A stretch of DNA of 29,196 nt from Anaerolineales bacterium UBA6663. GTDB taxonomy: Bacteria > Chloroflexota > Anaerolineae > Anaerolineales > UBA6663. Location of the stretch: contig DKKP01000054.1 of assembly GCA_002455335.1 (NCBI GenBank), positions 1 to 29,196 of the forward strand, read 5' to 3'. The translations under genes were made by a program, and so were the position numbers. The notes beneath the pieces were generated by a model. The model was given only the letters and a program-made list of their open reading frames with translations, made no database searches and was not told the DNA's origin. This document shows positions 15,799 through 23,015 of the stretch, in pieces. How positions within the stretch are numbered: the stretch's first letter is position 1; every line of letters starts with the position of its first letter.

Positions 15799-16590
15799 TC
15801 AGCGCTTCGTCGACTTCTTGCCGCCCTTGGCCTCGACGGCCGGCGCCGGCGTCAGACCCAGGTCGAAGATATTGCTCCACTTGAGCGGATTGGTCATCCC
15901 GTACTGGATGATGCCCAGGATGTTGCCGACGATGAAGTAGATCGACAGGCCGCTGGCAAAGCTCAGCGAGAACCAGGCGAACATCAGCGTCGACATCAGC
16001 GCCATCGATTGCGTCGACTGGGCCATCTGCGGGTCGGTCGAGGGTGGTGGGGTCATCACCTTCGATTGCACCCATGAGGTCGCGGCGACAAGGATCGGCA
16101 TCACGAAGTAAGGGTCGGGCAGCCCGAGGTTCAGCCACAGGAACGTATTGTCGAGGGGCACAAGGCTCGTCACGCCCGGCAGGAAACTGTACAGGTGGGT
16201 CGAGAGGTTGTACAGCTGGATCGGCGAGGCCGCGATCGCGTTCGTGATCGCCTGATACATGCCGATCAAGATCGGGAACTGCAGGAAGAGCGGCAGACAG
16301 CCCGAGAGCGGGTTGTATCCGGCCGCCTGCCAGAGCTTCATCTGCTCCTGGGCCAGCTTGTCACGATCTTTGGCGTGTTTCTCCTGGATGTGTTTCCACT
16401 CCGGGCTGTTCTGCATCTCGGCCAGCTTCTTCTGCGACTTCTGCGATTGGTACGTCAGCGGGAAGGTGATGGCGCGGATGATGATCGTGAAGACCACGAT
16501 CGTGAGCGTGAGGTTGTGAAACAGCAACCCGTACAGGAACAGCAGCGCGTTCACCATCGGGTTGATGATCAGGGTGTTCCACAAATCCAT
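15799..16590 (-). CDS. yidC: membrane protein insertase YidC/Oxa1 family, short form
   Basis: A 263-residue insertase with five predicted membrane segments. The positively charged groove residue is Arg39 in FTIIIRAITFPLTY. A cytoplasmic helical hairpin follows with repeated KSQKK/KHAKD charges, then GCLPLFLQFPILIGMYQAI, the family hallmark. The large periplasmic P1 domain of Gram-negative YidC is absent and no lipobox is seen. The tail is basic (KGGKKSTKR), which may contact ribosomes. GGAGG lies 13 bases before the ATG, slightly far. A PQQ-propeller lipoprotein precedes it where yidD is normally the direct neighbour. Confidence 0.96.
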   Translation of the reverse strand: MDLWNTLIINPMVNALLFLYGLLFHNLTLTIVVFTIIIRAITFPLTYQSQKSQKKLAEMQNSPEWKHIQEKHAKDRDKLAQEQMKLWQAAGYNPLSGCLPLFLQFPILIGMYQAITNAIAASPIQLYNLSTHLYSFLPGVTSLVPLDNTFLWLNLGLPDPYFVMPILVAATSWVQSKVMTPPPSTDPQMAQSTQSMALMSTLMFAWFSLSFASGLSIYFIVGNILGIIQYGMTNPLKWSNIFDLGLTPAPAVEAKGGKKSTKR

Positions 16591-16624
16591 GATTGGGCGT
16601 TTCCTCCAGCGCGCGGAGCGCCGC

Positions 16625-17806
16625 TTATTGGGTCGGCTGGTAGGCCCACGCCACGCGCGAGCCGTCCAGGGCGAAGGCGGTCACCGACGAGTCGCCCTGA
16701 TAAGGTCTGATCAAAACAAGGTCTTGCTCGAGCGCGACAAGCGGCGTGGCCTGCAGCTGGCCTTTGACGGTCTGGCGCCAGCGCTCGGCACCATCCACAG
16801 CCGACAGACCGACCACGTTTCCGTTGTGGTCGACCACATACAGCAGCCCGTCGTGGACCGCAGGAGCCGCCCTTGTGAAACCGCCGGCCGCCTGGCGCCA
16901 GACCTCGCTGCCATCTGCCGCATTGACGGCATAGATCGCGCCCTGCAAATCCGTGAAGTACAACACGCCGTCGGCGAGCGCCGGAGTGTCCCAGATCCAG
17001 TAATCCGTTGTGTAGGCCCAGCCTCGTTCGCCGGTGGCGGAGTCGAGCGCGACCACCTGGTTGCCGAACGTGCCGACGTACAGCGTACCATCAGCCAAAG
17101 CCGGCGCGCTGGCGATCGCGGCGCCGAGGTCCTGCTGCCAGAGCACGGCGCCCGTGGCGCGATCGAGCGCGTAAACCGATTTGTCAAAGGAGCTCACGAT
17201 CAGGCGGTCGCCATCGACAAGCGGCGCAGCCCAAACCGGGTTCTTCGAGCCCTCAAAGACCCATTTGACAGTGCCGTCACTCGCGTCGACTGCGTAGACG
17301 TGATTGTTGGCCATGCCAAAGTAAGCCATGCCGTCGGCCAGGGTGACACCGCCCACCACGCGGTTATCCACCGGCGGCAGGAAGAAGCCAAGCACAAAGG
17401 CCGTGGCATCCGGCGACTTCTGGCAGACGGGCAGGTCGGTCGCGGCCTTGTCGTCGAAGACCACGCACCACTTCTGCGAGCCGTCGGCCGGGTTGAGCCC
17501 GTAGACGGCGCCGCTGTGGCTTGTGCCGGGCCCCCATGAGCCGACGACAATCACGTCTTCGCTCACGGCCGGGTCGGCCAGGAAAATTTCGCCACCCGAC
17601 CGGGTTGTCGCCCCGGCAGCCGGGAAGCGCCAGACCTCTTTGCCATCGGTGAGGTTGACGGCGTAGAGATGGGTGCCGCCGGCGAGATAGGCGCGTTCGG
17701 CATCAAGCCCCAGCCCGAGCCAGGAGTTGGTCGGGGCAGGGCCGCAACTGGCGGTGACGACCGCCACGGCGCCAAGCGCCACCAGATGAATCCACGAGAG
17801 TCTCAT
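16625..17806 (-). CDS. BamB-like PQQ-propeller lipoprotein
   Basis: A 393-residue exported protein. The signal peptide RLSWIHLVALGAVAVVTASC ends at a lipobox Cys21, so the mature protein is probably membrane-tethered outside. Eight blade repeats of the PQQ/BamB type can be counted, each with a (V/L)YA(V/L)-x(2-4)-DG-x(3)-W core, for example LYAVNLTDGKEVW, VYALDRATGAVLW and IYAVNAADGSEVW. An eight-bladed propeller is expected. It sits in the rpmH-rnpA-yidD-yidC cluster between yidD and yidC. That placement suggests, without proving, a role at the insertion machinery, as BamB has in outer-membrane assembly. Confidence 0.9.
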   Translation of the reverse strand: MRLSWIHLVALGAVAVVTASCGPAPTNSWLGLGLDAERAYLAGGTHLYAVNLTDGKEVWRFPAAGATTRSGGEIFLADPAVSEDVIVVGSWGPGTSHSGAVYGLNPADGSQKWCVVFDDKAATDLPVCQKSPDATAFVLGFFLPPVDNRVVGGVTLADGMAYFGMANNHVYAVDASDGTVKWVFEGSKNPVWAAPLVDGDRLIVSSFDKSVYALDRATGAVLWQQDLGAAIASAPALADGTLYVGTFGNQVVALDSATGERGWAYTTDYWIWDTPALADGVLYFTDLQGAIYAVNAADGSEVWRQAAGGFTRAAPAVHDGLLYVVDHNGNVVGLSAVDGAERWRQTVKGQLQATPLVALEQDLVLIRPYQGDSSVTAFALDGSRVAWAYQPTQ

Positions 17807-17861
17807 AGGTCAATGATACCTTGCCGGGCCCGCCCGTCTCGACGCATCCCGGGCGCGGCGC

Positions 17862-18182
17862 TCAGGGCACCGGATCGTAGCCCCCCGGCACAAAGGGATT
17901 GCAGCGCATCACGCGCCAGGCCGCCATCCACCCGCCTTTGAACACGCCATACCGGCGGATCGCCTCGAAGCCGTAACGCGAACAGGTCGGATAGAACCTG
18001 CACGACGCCGGCAGCCAGCGCGACAGCGTCAACTGGTAAATCCGGATCAGGCCCAGGAGCAGGGTCCGGGCGAGGTGTGCGGGCCGCCAATCGGGCTGCC
18101 AGCGCGGCTCCTCGGCCCGGCCACTGGCGGGGTCCACGATCTCGTTCAGCAGATCTTCGCTCGGCGGCTGGACGGCTCCCAT
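17862..18182 (-). CDS. yidD: membrane protein insertion efficiency factor YidD
   Basis: A 106-residue YidD. The core [20 protein letters not shown] followed by [10 protein letters not shown] and the end [20 protein letters not shown] is unmistakable, including the three conserved Cys. It is an amphipathic inner-membrane-associated helper of YidC. Usual members are about 70-85 residues; this one has an extra N-terminal 35-40 residues ([20 protein letters not shown]). The ATG at 18182 lies 9 bases after the rnpA stop. Confidence 0.95.
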   Translation of the reverse strand: MGAVQPPSEDLLNEIVDPASGRAEEPRWQPDWRPAHLARTLLLGLIRIYQLTLSRWLPASCRFYPTCSRYGFEAIRRYGVFKGGWMAAWRVMRCNPFVPGGYDPVP

Positions 18183-18191
18183 CCTCAGACC

Positions 18192-18518
18192 TCAACCCAT
18201 CAGGGCAGCTCGCTGCAAGACCTGGCGCACGGCGCCCTGGACTTGATCAAGCCGGGCCCCGACGATGGCGGCGCGAGCCACGAACATCAGATCCCACCCG
18301 GATCGCAACGCTTCACGCCGGGTAGCTTCACGCAGCAGACGCTTGGCCCGGTTGCGGATGACGGCGCCTCCGATGCGCCGACCCGCCACGACGGCAACCC
18401 GACTCGGGGCGCCGTCCGTCTCGGTGGGCGCGACAATCAGAACAACGAGCGGGTGGGCGTAAGATCGTCCTTCACGCCGCACCCGCTCGATTTCGGCTGC
18501 GCTTCTTAACCGCTGCAT
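18192..18518 (-). CDS. rnpA: ribonuclease P protein component
   Basis: A 108-residue protein subunit of RNase P, which matures tRNA 5' ends. It begins MQRLRSAAEIERVRREGRSY and has the RNR signature GGAVIRNRAKRLLREATR, both diagnostic. The frame continues upstream but that part is another-frame reading of rpmH, so ATG 18518 is used. The ribosome site is weak. It follows rpmH after 68 bases, as in most bacteria. Confidence 0.96.
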   Translation of the reverse strand: MQRLRSAAEIERVRREGRSYAHPLVVLIVAPTETDGAPSRVAVVAGRRIGGAVIRNRAKRLLREATRREALRSGWDLMFVARAAIVGARLDQVQGAVRQVLQRAALMG

Positions 18519-18586
18519 GAGGCAGGACGGTGTCGACCGTTGTCCCGCCGGCTGCCGCACCTGCGCGGAAAAGCCGTGGCCCGGGC

Positions 18587-18805
18587 CTATTTCTTCTTGG
18601 CTGTGTTCTCGCGCGTCACCGGAGCCTTCTTCGACTTCCAGTTGATACGCTTGAGATGGTTGTTCATCGTGGGCGTCAGCTCCCAACGACCCCGGGCGCG
18701 GCGCGCCTTGAGGACCTTGCGGCCGCCTTTGGTGGCCATGCGGGAGCGGAAGCCGTGCGTCTTGATGCGCCGGCGGATGCGCGGCTGAAACGTTCGCTTG
18801 GGCAT
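18587..18805 (-). CDS. rpmH: 50S ribosomal protein L34, C-terminally extended
   Basis: A 72-residue L34. The first 45 residues are canonical ([19 protein letters not shown], then [18 protein letters not shown]). Normal L34 ends soon after this point (44-47 residues), but here the frame continues for about 27 more, rich in Lys and Asn, ending RENTAKKK. The gene is first in the operon, preceded by a good sigma-70 promoter at 18850-18879. Confidence 0.96.
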   Translation of the reverse strand: MPKRTFQPRIRRRIKTHGFRSRMATKGGRKVLKARRARGRWELTPTMNNHLKRINWKSKKAPVTRENTAKKK

Positions 18806-18849
18806 TGCTCAAAAACCTCAATCTGGAACCAGTGCTAGACCGACTTAAA

Positions 18850-18879
18850 ATTGTACCAGACCCTTTGGTCCGGTGTCAA
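18850..18879 (-). promoter_or_regulatory. promoter of the rpmH-rnpA-yidD-yidC-jag operon
   Basis: On the minus strand a perfect TTGACA (18874-18879) and TACAAT (18850-18855) lie 18 bases apart, with TGG just before the -10. The rpmH ATG is 44 bases downstream of the -10. The spacer contains an inverted GACC/GGTC pair. Confidence 0.8.
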
Positions 18880-18894
18880 ACGATCACGCGGTGA

Positions 18895-18900
18895 TAAAAT
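18895..18900 (+). promoter_or_regulatory. -10 box of the orphan parA-like gene, leaderless type
   Basis: TAAAAT ends 7 bases before the GTG start at 18908, so the transcript would begin at or next to the start codon. The overlapping inverted repeat ATCAC-GCG-GTGAT (18883-18895) could be an operator. The divergent rpmH promoter lies immediately upstream. Confidence 0.5.
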
Positions 18901-18907
18901 CGCGCCC

Positions 18908-19675
18908 GTGGGCCGGGTTATTGCTGTTGCCAATCAGAAGGGCGGGGTCGGGAAGACCACCACCGTGGCCAATCTGGGCGCCGCGCTGGCGGAGCTCGGC
19001 CAGCGAGTGGTGCTGATCGATCTGGATCCACAAGGGTCGTTGACGGCCAGTCTGGGGTATGACCCTTATTCGCTGACCCGGACCGCTCACCTCCTGTTGA
19101 CCCGGGAACGGGTGAGCTTTGGCAGCGTGTTGCGGACGGTCAACGAGCGCCTTGTGCTTGTGCCGGCCTCGGTCGATCTGGCCCTGCTCGACGTCGAGGT
19201 CAGCGGGCAGGATCGCCACGCTTTCCGGCTGCGGGCCGCGATCGAAGGGTCTCGGGTGCCAGCCGATTTCTTCATCATCGACACGCCGCCCAATCTCGGT
19301 CTGCTGACGGCCAATGCGCTTGTCGCCGCCAGGGAGCTCGTGCTACCGGTTCAGTGCACGTACCTGGCGATGCGCGGTGTGCGTGGCTTGCTCGAGTCGG
19401 TGGGCCGAATCCACACCCGGTTGAACGCCGAGTTGGCGCTGTTGGGCGTCCTGGCGACGTTGTACCGACCGGGGTCCGAGCACGCCTTCGAGGTGCTGCA
19501 GGAACTGCGAGCCGCATTTCCGGATACACTGTTCTCAACCGTGATCGAAGAGGATGACGCCCTGGCACAGGCGCCGGCCGCCGCCCAGACCGTTCTGGCA
19601 TATCGGCCCGACAGCGGCGCCGCCGGGGCCTTTCGCAGGTTGGCTGAGGAGGTGTTGCATGGCGGAAAACGTTGA
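18908..19675 (+). CDS. orphan ParA/Soj-family ATPase
   Basis: A 255-residue deviant Walker A ATPase distinct from the parA at 7958-8737. KGGVGKTT lies at 11-18, the A' motif is VVLIDLDPQGS and Walker B is FFIIDTPPNLGLLTA. The GTG at 18908 gives the standard start GRVIAVANQKGG; a TTG at 18851 falls inside the rpmH promoter and is rejected. No ParB is adjacent. Instead the gene overlaps a membrane protein gene by 17 bases, suggesting a ParA that positions or is regulated by that membrane partner. Its cargo is unknown. Confidence 0.93.
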   Translation: MGRVIAVANQKGGVGKTTTVANLGAALAELGQRVVLIDLDPQGSLTASLGYDPYSLTRTAHLLLTRERVSFGSVLRTVNERLVLVPASVDLALLDVEVSGQDRHAFRLRAAIEGSRVPADFFIIDTPPNLGLLTANALVAARELVLPVQCTYLAMRGVRGLLESVGRIHTRLNAELALLGVLATLYRPGSEHAFEVLQELRAAFPDTLFSTVIEEDDALAQAPAAAQTVLAYRPDSGAAGAFRRLAEEVLHGGKR

Positions 19676-20816
19676 GGACTCCGGCTCGGTCCGTGGGCGG
19701 GGTTCCGATATCCTCTTGCCGCCTTCGGGAAACCCGTTCAACCCCGAGGCGCGCCCGACCGACTTGATCCCGAACTATCCGGCGGCCAAAGTGCCGGGTG
19801 CGGAGCCGGCTACCGACGACGACGTGGCGCCGGGTTTGCCCGCATGGACCGAAGCCGGCGATCCGCGAACGCCTGGGACAGCCCATTACGAACCGCCGCC
19901 GGATGGCGCGCCGCCCGTGATCGCGCCGAGCGTATCGGCTGTCGAGGATGGCGGCCCGACCACCACGGCGCCGGCCTCGCTTGCGTCGAAGGAGGCGGCC
20001 CTCGCGACAGCCCTGCTTGTCGATCGGCTTGGAGACGCCGCTGAGCCCGCCCCCGTAAGTCCGATCGCCCCTGCGGCAGCGTCACCGGGGTTGCCGGCCA
20101 ACGCCCGACTGGCGCGTCTGCTCGCCCCCGATCAGGATCTGCAACGACTCTGGAACGAGGTCAACTCGCTCGAGCGAGCCCTTGTCGAGCGGCAACGGAT
20201 CAGTCTGGCTGTCGCGCGCGAGTTGCTGACCCTGCTGCAATCGGCGCGCAATCGACTGCTCAATGCCCGCGACCACTACGAGGAGGCGGCCCGCGACGTC
20301 GCCGAGGTGCGGTTCAGGCTCTTGCGCTGGGATCAGGTCAAACTGTGGGAGCAGCCCAGGTTCCTGTGGTGGTATCTGGTGCTGCACGTGCCCTTCCTGA
20401 TCGTCGCCGCGATCGCGCCGATCGCGTTACCCGATCTGTTCGCCGAAGTTGCGGCGCGGGTCATGCGCTTCGAAGGCCTGCAGATGATGGACCCGGTCGT
20501 GCTCTGGATGACGATCGTCTCCGGCGGCTTTGGCGGCATCGTCGGCGCGGCCTACAACCTGTTCAAGCACACAAGCCAGGTCAAGGATTACGACCCCGAC
20601 TACGCCTATTGGTATTTGCTCTACGCGCCAGTGGGCATGCTGCTGGCGGTCGCGGTCTTCCTCATCGGACGCTCGGGCCTGATCCTGGGCGTCCAGGACC
20701 CTGTGCTTTCGCTCTACGTCTTTTCGTTCGCCGGTGGTTTCCAGCAGAGCCTTGTGTTGCGCTGGTTCAACCAGATCCTGCGGCGCCTCATGCCAAAGGA
20801 CGAGGGTGGTGCGTAG
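19659..20816 (+). CDS. coiled-coil membrane protein paired with the orphan ParA
   Basis: A 385-residue protein of unknown family. Residues 1-150 are Pro/Ala/Asp-rich and look disordered. Residues 156-230 form a charged helical or coiled-coil region (RLWNEVNSLERALVERQR). Four membrane segments follow at about 235-257, 280-300, 317-337 and 348-368. Its start is set by GAGGAGG just upstream and lies within the parA-like gene, so the two are translationally linked. The cytoplasmic N-terminus could contact the ATPase. The last codons form part of a terminator hairpin. Confidence 0.85.
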   Translation: MAENVEDSGSVRGRGSDILLPPSGNPFNPEARPTDLIPNYPAAKVPGAEPATDDDVAPGLPAWTEAGDPRTPGTAHYEPPPDGAPPVIAPSVSAVEDGGPTTTAPASLASKEAALATALLVDRLGDAAEPAPVSPIAPAAASPGLPANARLARLLAPDQDLQRLWNEVNSLERALVERQRISLAVARELLTLLQSARNRLLNARDHYEEAARDVAEVRFRLLRWDQVKLWEQPRFLWWYLVLHVPFLIVAAIAPIALPDLFAEVAARVMRFEGLQMMDPVVLWMTIVSGGFGGIVGAAYNLFKHTSQVKDYDPDYAYWYLLYAPVGMLLAVAVFLIGRSGLILGVQDPVLSLYVFSFAGGFQQSLVLRWFNQILRRLMPKDEGGA

Positions 20817-20850
20817 AGCATGGCGCGAGCCGCGCCACGCTCTACGCACC
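20808..20850. terminator. bidirectional terminator hairpin
   Basis: GGTGCGTAGAGC (20808-20819) pairs with GCTCTACGCACC (20839-20850), and TGGCGCG pairs with CGCGCCA inside it, with one mismatch and a 3-base loop. This 20-position stem lies between the convergent membrane-protein gene and fabI and overlaps the stop codon at 20814-20816. Confidence 0.75.
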
Positions 20851-20855
20851 ACGCC

Positions 20856-21644
20856 TTACGACTCCTGGATGTTCATGCCGACGGCGCTGAACCCCGCGTC
20901 GACGTAGTGGATCTCGCCGGTCACGCCGGCGGCCAGGTCGGAGCACAGATAGGCGGCGGCGTTGCCGACGTCGTCGATCGAGATGTTGCGGCCGAGCATG
21001 CTTTGTTTGGCGAACTCCGAGATCAGCGAGCGCGAGCCGGCGATGCCGGCGACGGCCAACGTGCGGATCGGGCCGGCCGAGATCGCGTTGACGCGCAGAT
21101 GCTTCTCGTGCGTGCCGAAGTCCATGGCCAGGTAGCGCACGCTTGCCTCGAGCGCCGCCTTGGCCACGCCCATGACGTTGTAGTGCGACACGGCTCGGAC
21201 CGAGCCCAGATAGGTCAGGGTGAGCATCGACCCGCCGGGCCGCATCAACGGCAGAAAGGCACGGGCGAGCGCCGTGAACGAGTACACGCTGACATCCATC
21301 GCCAGCGCAAAGTTGGCGCGTGACACGGTGTGATAGGGGCCGCTCAGATCGTCGCGATTGGCGAACGCGATCGAGTGCACAAGGATGTCGACCTCACCGA
21401 ACTGGTCGCGGGTGCGCGCCACGATGGCGTCGATATCCTCGTCCTTCGAGACGTCGCAGGGCTCGACAAAGGTGCTGCCGAGCGACTCGGCCAGCGGCCG
21501 GACGCGGCGCTCGAACTTCTCGCCGGCGTAGCTGAAGCCGAGGGTCGCGCCCTCGCGCGCCAGGGCCTGGGCGATGCCCCAGGCGATGCTATGGTCGTTG
21601 GCCACACCGAAGATCAGGGCCTTCTTGCCGGTCAGCAAACCCAT
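20856..21644 (-). CDS. fabI: enoyl-[acyl-carrier-protein] reductase FabI
   Basis: A 262-residue short-chain dehydrogenase of FabI type, which performs the last reduction of fatty-acid elongation with NADH or NADPH. The nucleotide site is GVANDHSIAWGIA, with HSIAFA in the fold core. The catalytic set is Tyr145 (TYLGS), Tyr155 (HYNVMG) and Lys162, with the SAGPIRTLAVAGI loop that closes over substrate and triclosan-type inhibitors. The ribosome site GGAGGA lies in the last codons of mpg, whose stop is one base before the fabI ATG, so the two form an operon. Confidence 0.96.
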   Translation of the reverse strand: MGLLTGKKALIFGVANDHSIAWGIAQALAREGATLGFSYAGEKFERRVRPLAESLGSTFVEPCDVSKDEDIDAIVARTRDQFGEVDILVHSIAFANRDDLSGPYHTVSRANFALAMDVSVYSFTALARAFLPLMRPGGSMLTLTYLGSVRAVSHYNVMGVAKAALEASVRYLAMDFGTHEKHLRVNAISAGPIRTLAVAGIAGSRSLISEFAKQSMLGRNISIDDVGNAAAYLCSDLAAGVTGEIHYVDAGFSAVGMNIQES

Positions 21645-21645
21645 G

Positions 21646-22272
21646 TCATTCCTCCTCGTTCGCCGGGCGGGGGCCGGGCGGTTGTTGGGCCGTGCGCCGT
21701 GGCGCTGCCGGCCAGATGAAGTTCCAGTCGATCGAGCGCCAGGGCTCGGGCGCGAAGTCGATGCCGATTCGCGGACGGGTCACCACGACCCCGGCCGGCG
21801 GTGCGGCTTCGATGAACAGGGCGGCCCCGCGCGCGCACAGGTCGAGGCCGTTGGCCACGCCTGTGATGGCCAGGGCCTGGCTGAGTTTGCCGGGCCCGTC
21901 GGCCAGGATTTTATCCGGTTTGCCGCCCCGGTTCGCGCGAATGCGCGCCAGGCCCTCGGTGGGCACGATCGCGCGGATTAACACCGCTGCCGGGAATCCG
22001 TCGCGCTCGCAGACCACATTCATCATCCAGTGCAGGCCGTAGTTCAGGTAGACGTAGGCCCGGCCCGGTGGCCCAAAGAGCCTCTCGGTGCGCGCAGTCC
22101 GGCCGGCGCGGGCATGGCAGGCCAGGTCCGTCTCGCCGACATAGGCCTCGGTCTCGGAGATCAGGCCCGCCAGCCTCCGTCCGTCGACGATGTGCACCAG
22201 CCGTTGCCCGAGCAACTCACGGGCCACCGCAACGGTCGGGCGATCGAAGAACGAGCGGGTGAGACGGGGCAT
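21646..22272 (-). CDS. 3-methyladenine DNA glycosylase (Mpg/Aag type)
   Basis: A 208-residue DNA glycosylase that excises alkylated and deaminated purines. The catalytic segment ETEAYVGETDLACHA has Glu42 and Tyr44 at the positions equivalent to human E125/Y127. GRAYVYLNYGLHWMMNVV forms the intercalating beta-hairpin region, and DGPGKLSQALAI is also family-typical. The ATG at 22272 fits the N-terminus LTRSFFDRPTVAVARELLG; the longer frame above it is not family-like. It is cotranscribed with fabI. Confidence 0.94.
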   Translation of the reverse strand: MPRLTRSFFDRPTVAVARELLGQRLVHIVDGRRLAGLISETEAYVGETDLACHARAGRTARTERLFGPPGRAYVYLNYGLHWMMNVVCERDGFPAAVLIRAIVPTEGLARIRANRGGKPDKILADGPGKLSQALAITGVANGLDLCARGAALFIEAAPPAGVVVTRPRIGIDFAPEPWRSIDWNFIWPAAPRRTAQQPPGPRPANEEE

Positions 22273-22307
22273 GGGGCGAATGGTAGCTGTTTTTGGGGGA
22301 AGGGAGA

Positions 22308-22361
22308 AGCGTGGGGCGGGGAGCGAGTCTCGCCCAACCACTGCGCTCCCCGCACAACGCT
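22308..22361. repeat. GC-rich imperfect hairpin in the mpg / LOG-family gene gap
   Basis: GCGGGGAGCG (22316-22325) pairs perfectly with CGCTCCCCGC (22344-22353), flanked by AGCGT/ACGCT arms. It lies 36 bases before the mpg start, in its likely leader, and just upstream of the divergent TACAAT at 22368. It shares a CTCTACGC element with the hairpin at 20808-20850. Confidence 0.5.
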
Positions 22362-22367
22362 CTACGC

Positions 22368-22373
22368 TACAAT
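22368..22373 (+). promoter_or_regulatory. -10-like box upstream of the LOG-family gene
   Basis: TACAAT lies 47 bases before the GTG at 22421 in the 148-base divergent gap. No convincing -35 hexamer was seen. Confidence 0.35.
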
Positions 22374-22420
22374 CCCTGGCGTTGGGCCGGCAGCACGGCC
22401 CGGCAGAAAGCGAGACGGGT

Positions 22421-23002
22421 GTGAGGAGCATCGCGGTTTATTGTGGGGCATCGGGCGGTAAAGGCGACGGCTATTTGCGCGTCGCGCGTGCCTTTGGCCA
22501 GTTGCTGGCCGAAGAGGGCATCGAGGTGGTCTACGGCGGCGGCAAAGTCGGGCTGATGGGCGCTGTGGCCGACGGGGCGCTGGCCGCCGGTGGGCGCGTG
22601 GTCGGGATCATCCCACGCGGGTTGTTCGAGCGCGAGGTCGGGCACGCAGGCGTGACCGAGTTACGCGTGGTCGAGAGCATGCACGATCGCAAGGCCGCGA
22701 TGGCCGAGATCGCCGACGGCATCGTGGCGCTCCCCGGCGGCTACGGCACGCTCGATGAGCTGTGTGAGATGATCACCTGGGCGCAACTGGGTCTGCACAG
22801 CAAGCCGATCGCGTTACTCAATCACGGGGGTTATTACGATCCATTGTTGCTGATGTTCGATCGCGCGCTCGAGGAGGGCTTCATCCCACCCGCGTTTCGC
22901 GCGTTGGTGATGGATTCGGCCGATCCGTCCGATCTGCTGACCCGAATGCGCGCACACACGCCAAGCAACCTGGCGCGCTGGTCGAACGGCTTGCGCGGAT
23001 AG
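22421..23002 (+). CDS. LOG-family cytokinin riboside 5'-monophosphate phosphoribohydrolase (TIGR00730-like)
   Basis: A 193-residue Rossmann-type protein. It starts VRSIAVYCGASGG, has VYGGGKVGLMGAVADGAL, then MHDRKAAM with the catalytic-site Arg90, and the hallmark PGGYGTLDE (105-113). Such enzymes split nucleoside monophosphates into base and ribose 5-phosphate; older annotations call them lysine decarboxylase-like. The GTG at 22421 is the only start that gives the normal N-terminus. The DUF1295 gene begins 13 bases later. Confidence 0.93.
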   Translation: MRSIAVYCGASGGKGDGYLRVARAFGQLLAEEGIEVVYGGGKVGLMGAVADGALAAGGRVVGIIPRGLFEREVGHAGVTELRVVESMHDRKAAMAEIADGIVALPGGYGTLDELCEMITWAQLGLHSKPIALLNHGGYYDPLLLMFDRALEEGFIPPAFRALVMDSADPSDLLTRMRAHTPSNLARWSNGLRG

Positions 23003-23015
23003 GGCGGAGGCTGAT

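Noticed and set aside
17361..17374. DnaA-box-like TTATCCACC
   Set aside because: A single near-match inside the PQQ lipoprotein gene; no cluster of boxes, no AT-rich unwinding region and no dnaA gene, so no origin is called.
18851..18907. TTG start giving the orphan ParA 19 extra residues
   Set aside because: The added segment overlaps the divergent rpmH promoter and lies upstream of the likely -10 box; the GTG at 18908 gives the standard family N-terminus.
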